DNA of 64,000 nucleotides from an uncultured Collinsella sp. (GTDB taxonomy: Bacteria > Actinomycetota > Coriobacteriia > Coriobacteriales > Coriobacteriaceae): assembly GCA_958421275.1 (NCBI GenBank), contig CATZLI010000004.1, forward strand, positions 62,001 through 126,000, given 5' to 3'. Shown piece after piece: positions 44,293-52,316 of the stretch. The position numbers and the translations under genes are program-made. Numbering within the stretch: the first letter of the stretch is position 1; every line of letters starts with the position of its first letter. The notes under the pieces were generated by a model. It worked only from the letters and a program-made list of their open reading frames with translations. It did not search any database and was not told the origin of the DNA.

Positions 44293-45177
44293 ATGAGCGA
44301 AAAGCAAATGAGGCTCGGCGCCCTCGAGGCCGGCGGGACCAAGATGGTCTGTGCCGTGGTGTCCGGCGACGGCGAGGTTCTCGACCGTATGGAGACCCCG
44401 ACGCTTACGCCCGCCGAGACCGTCCCACAAATGGTCGAGTGGTTCACCGCCCGCGATGTGAACGCGTTGGGCATCGGCGCCTTCGGCCCGACCTGCGTCG
44501 ACCCCAACGATGAGCGCTACGGTTCCATCCTCCAGACGCCCAAGCTCGCGTGGCGAGGCTATGGTCTTCGCGCCGCGTTCGCCGACGCCCTCGGGATTCC
44601 GGTGACCTACGACACGGACGTGAACGTTGCCTGCCTCGGCGAAGTAGTCTTCGGCTGCTGCAAGGGGCTCGAGGACGCCGTCTACGTGACCATCGGCACC
44701 GGCGTGGGCGCGGGCGTCATGTGCGCGGGCAGGCTCCTTCACGGCATGCTGCACCCCGAGGCCGGCCACATGCTGGTAAGGACCCGTCCCACCGAGGAGG
44801 GACGCTGCGTCTGCCCGAGCCACGCGAGCTGTCTCGAGGGCCTCGCCTCCGGCCCCGCCATCGCCGCGCGCTGGGGAAAGCCCGCGGCCGAGCTCGCGGA
44901 CAACGCTGAGGTGTGGGCGCTCGAGGGGGATTATCTGGGGCAGATGTGCGCGAACCTCGTGCTCATGTACTCGCCTCGCCGTATCGTCCTCGGCGGCGGC
45001 GTGATGCACCAGGAGCAGCTCTACGGCATCGTCCGCAAGAAGACCCTCGAATATCTGGGTGGCTACATCCAGACCGCCGAGCTTAAGGACATAGAGAGCT
45101 ACATCTGCGCCCCGGGCTGCGGCGGCGACCAAGGAATCCTTGGCGCGGCCGAGCTGGCAAGAAGGGCGCTCGCGTAA
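44293..45177 (+). CDS. ROK-family fructokinase
   Basis: Phosphorylates free fructose to fructose-6-phosphate. The 294 residues match the ScrK/YdhR fructokinase branch of ROK kinases: N-terminal GALEAGGTKMVCAV phosphate loop, GIGAFGP, TIGTGVGAG, and the zinc site HPEAGHM..RCVCPSHASCLEGLASGPAI, with one His and three Cys ligands. AAGGAGG 5 nt before ATG. As the last gene of the locus it fits rescue of a non-phosphorylated fructose released by the upstream GH172 enzyme. Confidence 0.9.
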   Translation: MSEKQMRLGALEAGGTKMVCAVVSGDGEVLDRMETPTLTPAETVPQMVEWFTARDVNALGIGAFGPTCVDPNDERYGSILQTPKLAWRGYGLRAAFADALGIPVTYDTDVNVACLGEVVFGCCKGLEDAVYVTIGTGVGAGVMCAGRLLHGMLHPEAGHMLVRTRPTEEGRCVCPSHASCLEGLASGPAIAARWGKPAAELADNAEVWALEGDYLGQMCANLVLMYSPRRIVLGGGVMHQEQLYGIVRKKTLEYLGGYIQTAELKDIESYICAPGCGGDQGILGAAELARRALA

Positions 45178-45210
45178 CTTGCGCTCTCTCCGCCATACAA
45201 CGCGTTAAGA

Positions 45211-45267
45211 AAAGACGAGCGCTTCTTGCCAATTGGGCGGCAAGAAGTGCTCGTCTTTTGCATTTTT
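45211..45267 (+). terminator. Strong terminator closing the PTS/GH172 operon
   Basis: AAGACGAGCGCTTCTTGCC pairs with GGCAAGAAGTGCTCGTCTT with one G-T, around an 8-nt loop, followed by TTTTGCATTTTTG. Confidence 0.93.
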
Positions 45268-45272
45268 GCCTC

Positions 45273-46103
45273 TCAAAATCTTATTTTCACGATTTGCATT
45301 TTCATCCCGTTGTCACCGACCCTTGCGAGAAACCGGAAAAAGCCGCTGACAGAAGGGTCTCTCAAATCGTTGTAACCCAGCATATAGTCGCGACTTGTGA
45401 CCTGCAGACGGCTGTCCCACGTGCCGATTTCCTTGGCGGCATCCGAAACCGCAAAATATGCCCCCACATCTTTGATTTTTGCAGTCTTAAGCCATGTTTT
45501 TGCGATCATCTTTACTGCCGTCCGATTGGCAGCATCAAAGACCAGCACACCGCCGGGGAAAGCGTCCGCCATCCCCCGCACCAGTTCCCGGACCTGCTGG
45601 GTCAGAAAGTAATAGAACACCCCGGAGGCAAAGAACACCGCCCCGCCGGAGGCATCGATTTTGCCAAACCATGCGGTGTCTTTCAGGTCGCAGGGGATAT
45701 TTTGTTCTCGATCCCCGGCGGGCAGTAGCTGCTGCCGCAAGGCAATCACATCCGGGAAGTCCAGATTGTAGATCTTGCATCTACCGTTGTCGCAGGTTCT
45801 GCCGGTGTTGTCCAGTCCGCAGCCCAGATTGACCACCGCCGCATTGGGGTGGCCTTTCAGGTAATCCTGCACCTCGAAAGCAAGATCACTCTGCCGCATG
45901 GCCACCTCCAGCGCACCAAAGCGCTGCATCAGGCTGCGGGAGTTTTTCTCTGCCTCTGAAAAGTCGTAGTCGATCTGGTCGAGCAGACGAACCGCTGTTT
46001 CATCCCTGTAAAGGTTTGGGTACAGCTCCGTGCACAGCTTTCGGGAATACAGCGGGAGGATCAGCGTCTCCTGCACGGTGTTTTTCTCAATTTTACATTT
46101 CAT
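45273..46103 (-). CDS. PPM1/LCM-type SAM-dependent methyltransferase
   Basis: A 276-residue class I methyltransferase of the leucine-carboxyl/TcmP O-methyltransferase type. Seen: LYSRKLCTELYPNLYRDETA N-terminal signature, VVNLGCGLDNTG motif I and IYNLDFPDVI with the acidic residue for SAM. It has its own ribosome site (GAGGAAG) before ATG 46103. The frame is open further upstream and continues into the neighbouring methyltransferase fragment, but that is a deletion scar, not the true start. Codon use (AAA, TTT, GAA) is more AT-leaning than the surrounding core genes, suggesting transfer from a clostridial donor. Confidence 0.85.
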   Translation of the reverse strand: MKCKIEKNTVQETLILPLYSRKLCTELYPNLYRDETAVRLLDQIDYDFSEAEKNSRSLMQRFGALEVAMRQSDLAFEVQDYLKGHPNAAVVNLGCGLDNTGRTCDNGRCKIYNLDFPDVIALRQQLLPAGDREQNIPCDLKDTAWFGKIDASGGAVFFASGVFYYFLTQQVRELVRGMADAFPGGVLVFDAANRTAVKMIAKTWLKTAKIKDVGAYFAVSDAAKEIGTWDSRLQVTSRDYMLGYNDLRDPSVSGFFRFLARVGDNGMKMQIVKIRF

Positions 46104-46298
46104 AGGTTTCTTCCTCAGTGAATAAAAACTGTCATAATTGCCGCCAGCACAGCCGCAATCCAGCACCTCGGCATTTGGCGCAAGTCGTAGAAATCGAAGT
46201 CCCCACCGCGCCACAGGGCTGTGGCCCAGATTCATCATGACAACCATAAGTTTTCCGCCGAGGCCTACGGGCTTGCGGGTGTTTTCAAAGAACGACAT
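46104..46298 (-). pseudogene. N-terminal fragment of a second methyltransferase
   Basis: Begins with a good site (GGAGGGG) and MSFFENTRKPVGLGGKLMV, and reaches motif I (VLDCGCAGGN), about 65 residues, then ends abruptly and runs in frame into the next gene. A whole enzyme of this type needs about 200 residues, so at least 130 were deleted. Its start overlaps the end of the upstream methyltransferase by 14 bp, showing it was once the middle gene of a three-gene operon. Confidence 0.75.
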
Positions 46299-46914
46299 CT
46301 GACCCCTCCGATTTCGTGCATTCCGCATAGGTCAACGGGAACGAGGCCTTCAGCACCGCGCTTTTCTGCACCACCCAGCCGTTTTGACGCAGGAAACTTA
46401 GGTATTCCTCGCTTGTCCACCTGCTGTGGAGGGGGAATCCCGCCATACTCATGAAAAAGGCTTTTGCCTTGCCGGAAACCGAGTTTTCCGCGTGGGTAAA
46501 GGTTGGTGCGATGAGCACGCCGTCGTCCTTCAGAACCCGCCTGATTTCTTGCAGGGCCTTTTCCGGATGCGGCACTATGTGAAGCGCGTTGGACGCGATC
46601 ACCACTTCGAAGGACTTCTGTGCATAGGGCAGGCGGAACATATCTTGTACGGAAAAGTGCAGCTTTGCGGATTGATTGTCCCGCTTTGCTTCAAGGACCA
46701 TCTTTGCAGAAGCATCCGTAGCCTCGATGTGCGCCGCCGCATTCACAATGTTCTTTGCGATAAGCCCCGTGCCGGTGGCAACCTCCAGTACGGTTTTTGC
46801 TTTCACAACCGGCCTGATCAGCTCATATATCTTCTCATACGCCGCCCGGTCCTTTCGCATGCAACGCTCGTACCGACCGGCATTCTTGTCCCAGAAGCCC
46901 TTGCGTTCGTGCAT
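46285..46914 (-). CDS. UbiE-like class I methyltransferase
   Basis: A 209-residue methyltransferase. Motif I is VLEVATGTGLIAKNI, with EATDAS as the acidic strand end, and IASNALHIVPHPEKALQEIRRVLKDDG is the typical post-II/III stretch of small-molecule methyltransferases. I chose ATG 46914 with TTGGGGGC upstream; a TTG five codons earlier is less likely. First gene of the cluster. Substrate unknown. Two dyads lie just upstream, one resembling a DtxR-type iron box. Confidence 0.85.
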   Translation of the reverse strand: MHERKGFWDKNAGRYERCMRKDRAAYEKIYELIRPVVKAKTVLEVATGTGLIAKNIVNAAAHIEATDASAKMVLEAKRDNQSAKLHFSVQDMFRLPYAQKSFEVVIASNALHIVPHPEKALQEIRRVLKDDGVLIAPTFTHAENSVSGKAKAFFMSMAGFPLHSRWTSEEYLSFLRQNGWVVQKSAVLKASFPLTYAECTKSEGSDVVL

Positions 46915-46932
46915 GGCTATCGCCCCCAAACA

Positions 46933-46989
46933 GTTAGAGCAATCTAACTATAACACACGAATCATGAAGTAAGATAAGGCTAACCTTAT
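46933..46989 (-). promoter_or_regulatory. Two dyads upstream of the methyltransferase cluster, one DtxR-box-like
   Basis: GTTAGAGCAATCTAAC (46933-46948) and ATAAGGCTAACCTTAT (46974-46989) are both perfect dyads with a 4-nt centre. The second, read on the minus strand as ATAAGGTTAGCCTTAT, shares the AAGGTTAGCCTTA core of DtxR-type metal-repressor boxes. A TATAGT (minus, 46947-46952) between them may be the -10. Confidence 0.5.
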
Positions 46990-47359
46990 TTCTTGGCCAA
47001 GACGCATCTCTCCGACCCTTTGAATCACCCCTTTTCACGCTGCCCGCTACGAACCCCGGCGGAAACCAGGGAGTGATTAAAGGAGCGACCTGCGGTTTTG
47101 CGAATCAATTGAGTCATTCCCGAAATCGTGAATCAAGGGCCTGATTCGCTCAAATTGCGCACGAATCAGCCCTCGGGCGGTACGACGCGACACGCATCGA
47201 CAACACTCGGACTGGATTAGTCATCGAGTGGGAGTAGTAATAGAACATTTGCTCTTGTTTTTCATACGGTTTCGTACGGTTCCGATGGCGACCGATGGGG
47301 GCGTTTCGGAACCGTCGCACCTGCAAACCGCATGGTTTCACAATCGGGTAAAAACTCAG
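46990..47359. other. Non-coding stretch with GAATCA repeats
   Basis: No supported gene. GAATCA or its complement TGATTC occurs at least five times between 47022 and 47170, including GAATCA..TGATTC around 47132-47150. ACGGTTCCGA (47276-47285) and TCGGAACCGT (47306-47315) form a perfect 10-bp dyad. Purpose unknown. Confidence 0.45.
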
Positions 47360-47388
47360 AAGGCTCCTCGGGAAAAACGAGGAGCCTT
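47360..47388 (-). terminator. Terminator of the iron-ADH gene
   Basis: AAGGCTCCTCG and CGAGGAGCCTT pair around GGAAAAA; on the minus strand CTGAGTTTTTACC follows. Confidence 0.8.
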
Positions 47389-47429
47389 CCTGTTTCCTTC
47401 GGCGCGGGCTGATCGGGACCCCCGCCGAT

Positions 47430-48593
47430 CTAGAGGCACTCGGTCAGAATCTGGAACACCTCGCTGCGCTCCAGTTTCTTGGCGCAGCCTCCGGTGAGCA
47501 CGCAGGTGTCTGCAACCTTGTGCAGTGTCTCGTCGGACGCGTCGGAGCCCATCTCGGCGAAGCTCGTGGGAAGCCCCATCTCGCCGATGAACGTCTGCAG
47601 GCGGTCGATGCCCTCGAGCGCCACCGTAAGGTCGTCTTTGCCCTTGGCGTCGACGCCCCACACCTCGCGCGCCCAGCGGGCGAACTGCGCGGGTGCCTCG
47701 GGGGCCAGGTGGCGGTAGAGCGCAGGATGGATGACCGCGAGGCCCATTCCGTGGTTGGTGTGGGTGTACGCGCCGTACTGGTGCTGGATCATGTGCGCCT
47801 GGAAGTCCGTTGACTTGCCGATCTTGAGCACGCCGTTCTCGGCCATGGCGGAGTCGTATACGAGCTCGCTTCTGGCATCGAGGTTCTGGTCGTCGTCCGC
47901 GATGACGCGCATGTTGCGGATGACGTTGCGCTGGATGGCGAGGTTGATGTCGTCGGTGACGTTGCGTTCGCGCGGGCTTCCGAAATAGCTCTCCATGCAG
48001 TGCGAGAGCGTGTCGAACGCGCCGCTCATGAACTGCGCGTGCGGTACGGTGAGCGTGAGCGCCGGGTCGAGCGCCGCCCACATGGGCATCGCCCCCAGAT
48101 AGGCGCCCTTCACGTGTGTCTCCTCGTTGGTGATGACGGCCCCGTTGTTCTGCTCGGCGCCCGTGCCGGAGAGTGTCACGATGCAGCCCATGGGGATGAA
48201 CGAGCTCGGCATCTTGCCGTCGACGTGCTCGAACGTCTCGATGTCCTCATCAAGCATCGCCTGCGCGGAGACCACCTTGCAGCAGTCGAAGACCGACCCG
48301 CCGCCGACGGCGAGAATGAAGTCGACCTGCTCCTCGCGTGCGAGCGCGGCGCCTTCCTGGCACTTCTCGTAGGTCGGGTTGGGCATGATGCCGCCGAAGT
48401 CCACCACGCGCTTGCCCGCGCTCGTGAGCTTATCGACCACGTGGCCGTAGACGCCGGCTCGCTTGACCGAACCTCCGCCGTAGGCGAGCATCACTGTCTT
48501 GCCCATGGCACCCATCTCGGCGTCGAGTGCCTGGTCCATGGCCCCCTCGCCGAAGTAGTTCCTGACCGGGTAGTCGTACGTGAATGAGTTCAT
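47430..48593 (-). CDS. Iron-containing alcohol dehydrogenase (YqhD/BDH-like)
   Basis: A 387-residue NADPH-type iron-ADH with the look of YqhD and butanol dehydrogenases: YFGEGAM N-terminus, VGGGSVFDCCKVV nucleotide loop, TLSGTGAEQNNGAV, and metal ligands in GAFDTLSHCMESYF and HTNHGMGLAVIHPALYRH. Such enzymes reduce reactive aldehydes. AGGAGG 8 nt before ATG 48593 sets the start; open frame before it is not protein-like. An aldo/keto reductase gene begins the unit 43 bp upstream, so they may form an operon. Confidence 0.9.
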   Translation of the reverse strand: MNSFTYDYPVRNYFGEGAMDQALDAEMGAMGKTVMLAYGGGSVKRAGVYGHVVDKLTSAGKRVVDFGGIMPNPTYEKCQEGAALAREEQVDFILAVGGGSVFDCCKVVSAQAMLDEDIETFEHVDGKMPSSFIPMGCIVTLSGTGAEQNNGAVITNEETHVKGAYLGAMPMWAALDPALTLTVPHAQFMSGAFDTLSHCMESYFGSPRERNVTDDINLAIQRNVIRNMRVIADDDQNLDARSELVYDSAMAENGVLKIGKSTDFQAHMIQHQYGAYTHTNHGMGLAVIHPALYRHLAPEAPAQFARWAREVWGVDAKGKDDLTVALEGIDRLQTFIGEMGLPTSFAEMGSDASDETLHKVADTCVLTGGCAKKLERSEVFQILTECL

Positions 48594-48636
48594 GGCAATT
48601 CCTCCTAGTAAGTTATCAGTGCGGTCTGACGCTCGT

Positions 48637-49488
48637 CTACACGTTGCGCACGAGCCCGGACATCCATTCGATGGTGGCGGGGTCGTGGTGGTCGAAGAAC
48701 GCGCTGCGCCCGGTATCGAGCGCGGCGATGGCGACCATCTCGTCGTCGCCCAGCGCGAAGTCGAAGACGTCGAAGTTTTGCTCCATGCGATCGCGGTGCG
48801 TGCTCTTAGGGATACAGACCACACCGCGCTGCAGCAGCCAGCGCAACACGACCTGGGCGACCGTCTTGCCGTGCGCCTCGCCGATGCGAGCGAGGACCTC
48901 GTTGCGGAAGAGGTCGTTTCTGCCCTCCGCAAAGGGCGCCCAGCCCTCCATGGCTACCTCCTTGCCGACCATGTACTCCTGCGCCTCGCGCTGCTGGAAG
49001 AACACGTTGCACTCGACTTGGTTCACGGCGGGGGCGATGCGGTTGAACGAGATGAGGTTTGCGAGATGATCGGGGTAGAAGTTAGCTGCGCCTATGGCGC
49101 GGATAACGCCCTGCTCGTAGAGCTCCTCCATGGCGCGCCACGCGCCGAAGACGTCGCCGAACGGCTGATGGATGAGGTAGAGGTCGACGTAGTCGAGCCC
49201 CAGCCGCTTGAGCGACGCGTCGAAGCCGCGCTTGGCCCCCTCGTAGCTCACATCCGACATCCACAGCTTGGTCGTCACGAACACCTCGTCGCGCGGCAGG
49301 CCGCTCGCACGAATGGCGGCCCCGACCGCCTCTTCGTTGCCGTAGCTCGCGGCCGTGTCGAGCAGCCGGTAGCCGACCGAGAGCGCGTCCTCTACGGCGC
49401 GCTGGCATTCCGTGGCGTCCGGGATCTGGTACACGCCGAAGCCGAGCTGCGGCATCCTGACGCCGTTGTTCAAGGTGATGTAGTCCAT
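48637..49488 (-). CDS. Aldo/keto reductase (AKR5-like)
   Basis: A 283-residue NADPH-dependent TIM-barrel reductase. The tetrad is visible: Asp44 and Tyr49 in LLDTAASYGNE, the Lys in TTKLW and the His in LIHQP. The C-terminal IPKSTHRDRMEQNFDVFDF matches the cofactor loop. GGAAGGAAGG precedes ATG 49488. Upstream of the iron-ADH in the same direction. It shares only moderate similarity with the other reductase at 49800. Confidence 0.92.
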   Translation of the reverse strand: MDYITLNNGVRMPQLGFGVYQIPDATECQRAVEDALSVGYRLLDTAASYGNEEAVGAAIRASGLPRDEVFVTTKLWMSDVSYEGAKRGFDASLKRLGLDYVDLYLIHQPFGDVFGAWRAMEELYEQGVIRAIGAANFYPDHLANLISFNRIAPAVNQVECNVFFQQREAQEYMVGKEVAMEGWAPFAEGRNDLFRNEVLARIGEAHGKTVAQVVLRWLLQRGVVCIPKSTHRDRMEQNFDVFDFALGDDEMVAIAALDTGRSAFFDHHDPATIEWMSGLVRNV

Positions 49489-49593
49489 GGTACCTTCCTT
49501 CCTCGCAACTTGACGTATCCACCATACGAGGGGTGCCGTACCGGCGGAAGTTTCCGTTGGTGAGGGTTCTATAACGCTGGGGTGCGCACGGGG

Positions 49594-49791
49594 TTATAAT
49601 CCGCGGGTTCTAGGCGTCACCTCAAAGAGATCGGCGCCGAGCTCGTCGGCGATGGCCTGAGCTACGACAGCGGTGTGGCCCTGTGCCGAGTAGCAGGCCA
49701 CGAGGACGTTGCCGTCTGCAGCGGGCACTGCGGCGGGCTCGTCCTCGACAGCCGACTGGTCCTCGGCGGCGGCTTGGTTGGTCCGTTATCG
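49594..49791 (-). pseudogene. Flavodoxin relic
   Basis: In one minus-strand frame this 198-bp stretch reads a Ser/Glu/Ala/Pro-rich linker followed by NVLVACYSAQGHTAVVAQAI, then ADELGADLFEVTP and a stop. That is the FMN-phosphate loop and first helix of a flavodoxin, of the type carried on lipoprotein linkers in related bacteria. There is no start codon in frame, an upstream stop, and the remaining ~100 residues are missing. It lies between two reductase genes. Confidence 0.75.
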
Positions 49792-49799
49792 TCTGAGCG

Positions 49800-50648
49800 C
49801 TACTCCTGCGCGTCGAAATCGGGGCGTATGGCCAGGTAGCCCTCGAGTGCTTCCTCAGTGGCGGTGTAGTAGGTCATGGTCCCGTCGAGCTTGGCAATCT
49901 CGGCCATCTCGTCTTCGGTGAGGGAGAAGTCGAAGATGTTCGCGTTGTCGGCGATGTGGGCGGGGTTCTTGGAGCCGGGGATGATGGAGGTGCCCATCTG
50001 CACGTGCCAGCGCAGGATCACCTGGGCCGGGGTCTTGCCGTACTTCTCGGCGAGAGCGACGAAGATGGGCTCCTCCAGAAGACTTTTGTCGCCGTGGCCG
50101 AGCGGGTACCACGCCTCGATCACCGTGCCGTACGGCGCGAGGTAGGCGCGCAGGTCGCGCTGGGCGTGATAGGGGTGGCACTCAACGGTCACGAGCTGCG
50201 GCATGATGTCGGCGACCTCGATGACCTCGGTGATCTTGTCTTGCGGGAAGTTGGAGAGGCCGAGGGCGTGCACCTTGCCCGCGCGGTACGCCTCCTCCAT
50301 CGTGCGCCACGCGGCCAGGTAGTCGCCTACCGGCTGGTGCAGGATGAGCATGTCGACGTAGTCGAGCCCCAGGCGCTGGAGCGTGGCGTCCACCGCCGGC
50401 ATGCCTGCGTCGTAGACGCTCGGCCAGAGCTTGGTGGAGACGAAGATCTTGTCGCGCGCGATGCCGCTCTTGGCGATGGCACGGCCCACGGCGCGCTCGT
50501 TCATGTAGGCGTTGGCGGTGTCGATGTGCTCGTAGCCAGCCGCGAGCGCGGCGGTTGCGGCCGCCTCGGCCTCGACCGGGGTCATGAGGAAGGTGCCCAA
50601 ACCTTCGATGGGCATCTCTACGTCGTTATTGAGCTTCAGATACTCCAT
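49800..50648 (-). CDS. Aldo/keto reductase
   Basis: A 282-residue TIM-barrel reductase with the usual tetrad: Asp and Tyr in HIDTANAYMNE, Lys in STKLWPS and His in LILHQP; IIPGSKNPAHIADN is the cofactor-binding loop. GGAGGA is placed 6 nt before ATG 50648. It is divergent from a LysR-type gene, which probably controls it. The relic of a flavodoxin follows downstream. Confidence 0.92.
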   Translation of the reverse strand: MEYLKLNNDVEMPIEGLGTFLMTPVEAEAAATAALAAGYEHIDTANAYMNERAVGRAIAKSGIARDKIFVSTKLWPSVYDAGMPAVDATLQRLGLDYVDMLILHQPVGDYLAAWRTMEEAYRAGKVHALGLSNFPQDKITEVIEVADIMPQLVTVECHPYHAQRDLRAYLAPYGTVIEAWYPLGHGDKSLLEEPIFVALAEKYGKTPAQVILRWHVQMGTSIIPGSKNPAHIADNANIFDFSLTEDEMAEIAKLDGTMTYYTATEEALEGYLAIRPDFDAQE

Positions 50649-50729
50649 GGTCTCCTCCTTAATGGTGACTTTTCGAATGCAATGCTACGGCGTTTGCTGA
50701 CGTGCGAGAAGTTCACGTTGGAATGATGG

Positions 50730-50748
50730 ATATAACCATGGGGTATAT
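50730..50748. promoter_or_regulatory. Candidate LysR operator
   Basis: ATATAACCATGGGGTATAT is a near-perfect dyad containing an AT-N11-AT pattern, as LysR proteins bind. It lies between the divergent reductase and LysR starts, 30 bp from the LysR gene. Confidence 0.55.
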
Positions 50749-50777
50749 ACGGCACATAATGCGTGACAGGAGGATCG

Positions 50778-51677
50778 ATGTACAACCCACAGCTTGACAC
50801 TTTCATCCGCGTGGCGGAGGCGGGCAGCTTCTCCAAGGCGGCACAAGAGTCCTTCATCACGCCCACGGCCGTCATCAAGCAGATGAACCTGCTGGAGTCG
50901 CGGCTAGGCCTTACGCTGTTCCACCGATCGCATCAGGGGCTTTCGCTTACGCGAGCAGGCAGGTCGCTGCTCGCCGACGCCCGCCATATCGTGCAGTACT
51001 CTCAAGAATCAATCGCACGCGCCCGCGTCGCCGAGCGTGGAGAGAAGCGCATCATCCGCGTGGGAGTGTCGCTCATGACGCCCAGCACGCCGCTCACGAA
51101 GCTGTGGCCGAAGGTGAAGGAACGTTGCCCTGGCATGAGCCTTCAGGTGGTCACGTTTGAAAACACACCCTCGGCGGCACGCGGTTTGGCGAACCTCGGG
51201 CAAGACATGGATATCGTGGCGGGGATTTTCGACGATGCCTTTCTTAAAGAGCGCGGGTGCCTGGGCCTCGAGCTTTCGCGCGAGCCGCTCTGGTGCGCCG
51301 TTCCCGTCGACAACGAACTCGCCAAACGCGACATCGTCACATTCGACGACCTCCACAATCACAGTCTTATGCTTATACGCCGGGGCTGGAACGCCGAAAT
51401 CGACCGCGTGCGCGACGAGATACTCTTGCATCATCCTCAAATCGCGCTCGTAGACTTCCCGCAATATCGGGCGGAGGTGTTCAATCGCGGCGCGAACGAG
51501 GACCTCGCGCTTGCGACGCTGCCGTTGTGGGCCAACGTCCACCCCATGCTCAAAACCGTCCCTACCGATTGGGACTGTCTCGTGTCTTACGGGCTGCTTC
51601 ATTCGTCGCACCCCGCAGACCATGTGCGGGAGTTCCTCGATGCGGTGTCTGCCGCGCTCGAGGCAGAGCATCGATAG
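50778..51677 (+). CDS. LysR-family transcription regulator
   Basis: A 299-residue regulator: winged helix at 1-65 (FIRVAEAGSFSKAAQESFITPTAV-type, recognition helix TAVIKQMNLLESRLG), linker helix, and a two-lobed effector domain from about 90. CAGGAGGA 4-11 nt before ATG 50778. It likely senses an aldehyde or similar metabolite and switches the divergent aldo/keto reductase; the linkage is by context only. Confidence 0.9.
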   Translation: MYNPQLDTFIRVAEAGSFSKAAQESFITPTAVIKQMNLLESRLGLTLFHRSHQGLSLTRAGRSLLADARHIVQYSQESIARARVAERGEKRIIRVGVSLMTPSTPLTKLWPKVKERCPGMSLQVVTFENTPSAARGLANLGQDMDIVAGIFDDAFLKERGCLGLELSREPLWCAVPVDNELAKRDIVTFDDLHNHSLMLIRRGWNAEIDRVRDEILLHHPQIALVDFPQYRAEVFNRGANEDLALATLPLWANVHPMLKTVPTDWDCLVSYGLLHSSHPADHVREFLDAVSAALEAEHR

Positions 51678-51721
51678 GCAATCGCGAACAGATGCGCTTA
51701 TGCCTATGGGAATAACGGGAA

Positions 51722-51763
51722 AGAAAGCCTCCGGACCCTCTGGTTCGGAGGCTTTCTTTTTGC
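51722..51763 (+). terminator. Terminator of the LysR gene
   Basis: AAGAAAGCCTCCG pairs with CGGAGGCTTTCTTT, with TTTTTG following. The A-rich left arm could also serve the convergent MerR gene. Confidence 0.9.
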
Positions 51764-51814
51764 ATGTCTGCCTAAAACGACTCCTTGCCAAAGCCCCTTG
51801 AGCATCGGGCGGCA

Positions 51815-52255
51815 TTATTGAGCGTGGGCGCTATCGTAGGTATCTTTGATCTCTTCCGGCAAATCGTCGGGAATCAGCGCCTTCACTCTATCCTCGTTGC
51901 CATCTTGGATCGCCTGCTCGTAGTACCAGCATTTGAACTTCAACATATCCAGCGCACGGTTCATGTTCGCGATTTCCGATTCCATGTGGGCCTTCCGCTC
52001 CTCGAACATGGCCTTGCGCTTGGGATATGTCGATGGGCCCTCCGCGCACCATTCCATGAACAGCCGGATGTCCTTGATCTCCATCCCAGCCTTCTTTAAG
52101 CATTCGATGACCCGAAGCGCCTCGAGTTCCGTATCGCCGAATCGGCGAATGCCGGATGTTCGCTCCAATTCCGGGAACAATCCCTGCTTGTCGTAATAGC
52201 GCAGCGTGGAAACGGGCAGACCGAACATATCCGCCACCTGTCCGATTGTGTACAT
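51815..52255 (-). CDS. MerR-family regulator
   Basis: A 146-residue MerR protein: helix-turn-helix with YTIGQVADMFGLPVSTLRYYDKQGLFP at the N-terminus, then a coiled coil (about 75-115) and a short effector tail. The single cysteines do not form a CxxC metal site, so an organic or redox signal is more likely, as for the AdhR/NmlR group. GGAGGAAC lies before ATG 52255. Divergent from a CMD-cupin/hydrolase/flavoprotein cluster. Confidence 0.9.
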   Translation of the reverse strand: MYTIGQVADMFGLPVSTLRYYDKQGLFPELERTSGIRRFGDTELEALRVIECLKKAGMEIKDIRLFMEWCAEGPSTYPKRKAMFEERKAHMESEIANMNRALDMLKFKCWYYEQAIQDGNEDRVKALIPDDLPEEIKDTYDSAHAQ

Positions 52256-52289
52256 GGTTCCTCCGGACAAATCTCGAATTTACTCCTTG

Positions 52290-52316
52290 ACCTAAAGTTA
52301 GGTTTAGGTATTACCT
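52290..52316. promoter_or_regulatory. MerR operator candidate
   Basis: ACCTAAAGTTAGGT (52290-52303) is a dyad beginning inside TTGACC (-35-like, 52287-52292), followed by AGGTATTACCT (52306-52316). The elongated dyad between promoter elements is the MerR arrangement. Confidence 0.6.

Noticed and set aside
48594..48932. N-terminal extension of the iron alcohol dehydrogenase
   Set aside because: The added 113 residues are Arg/Ser/Ala-rich antisense of the aldo/keto reductase; a strong ribosome site sits at the shorter start.
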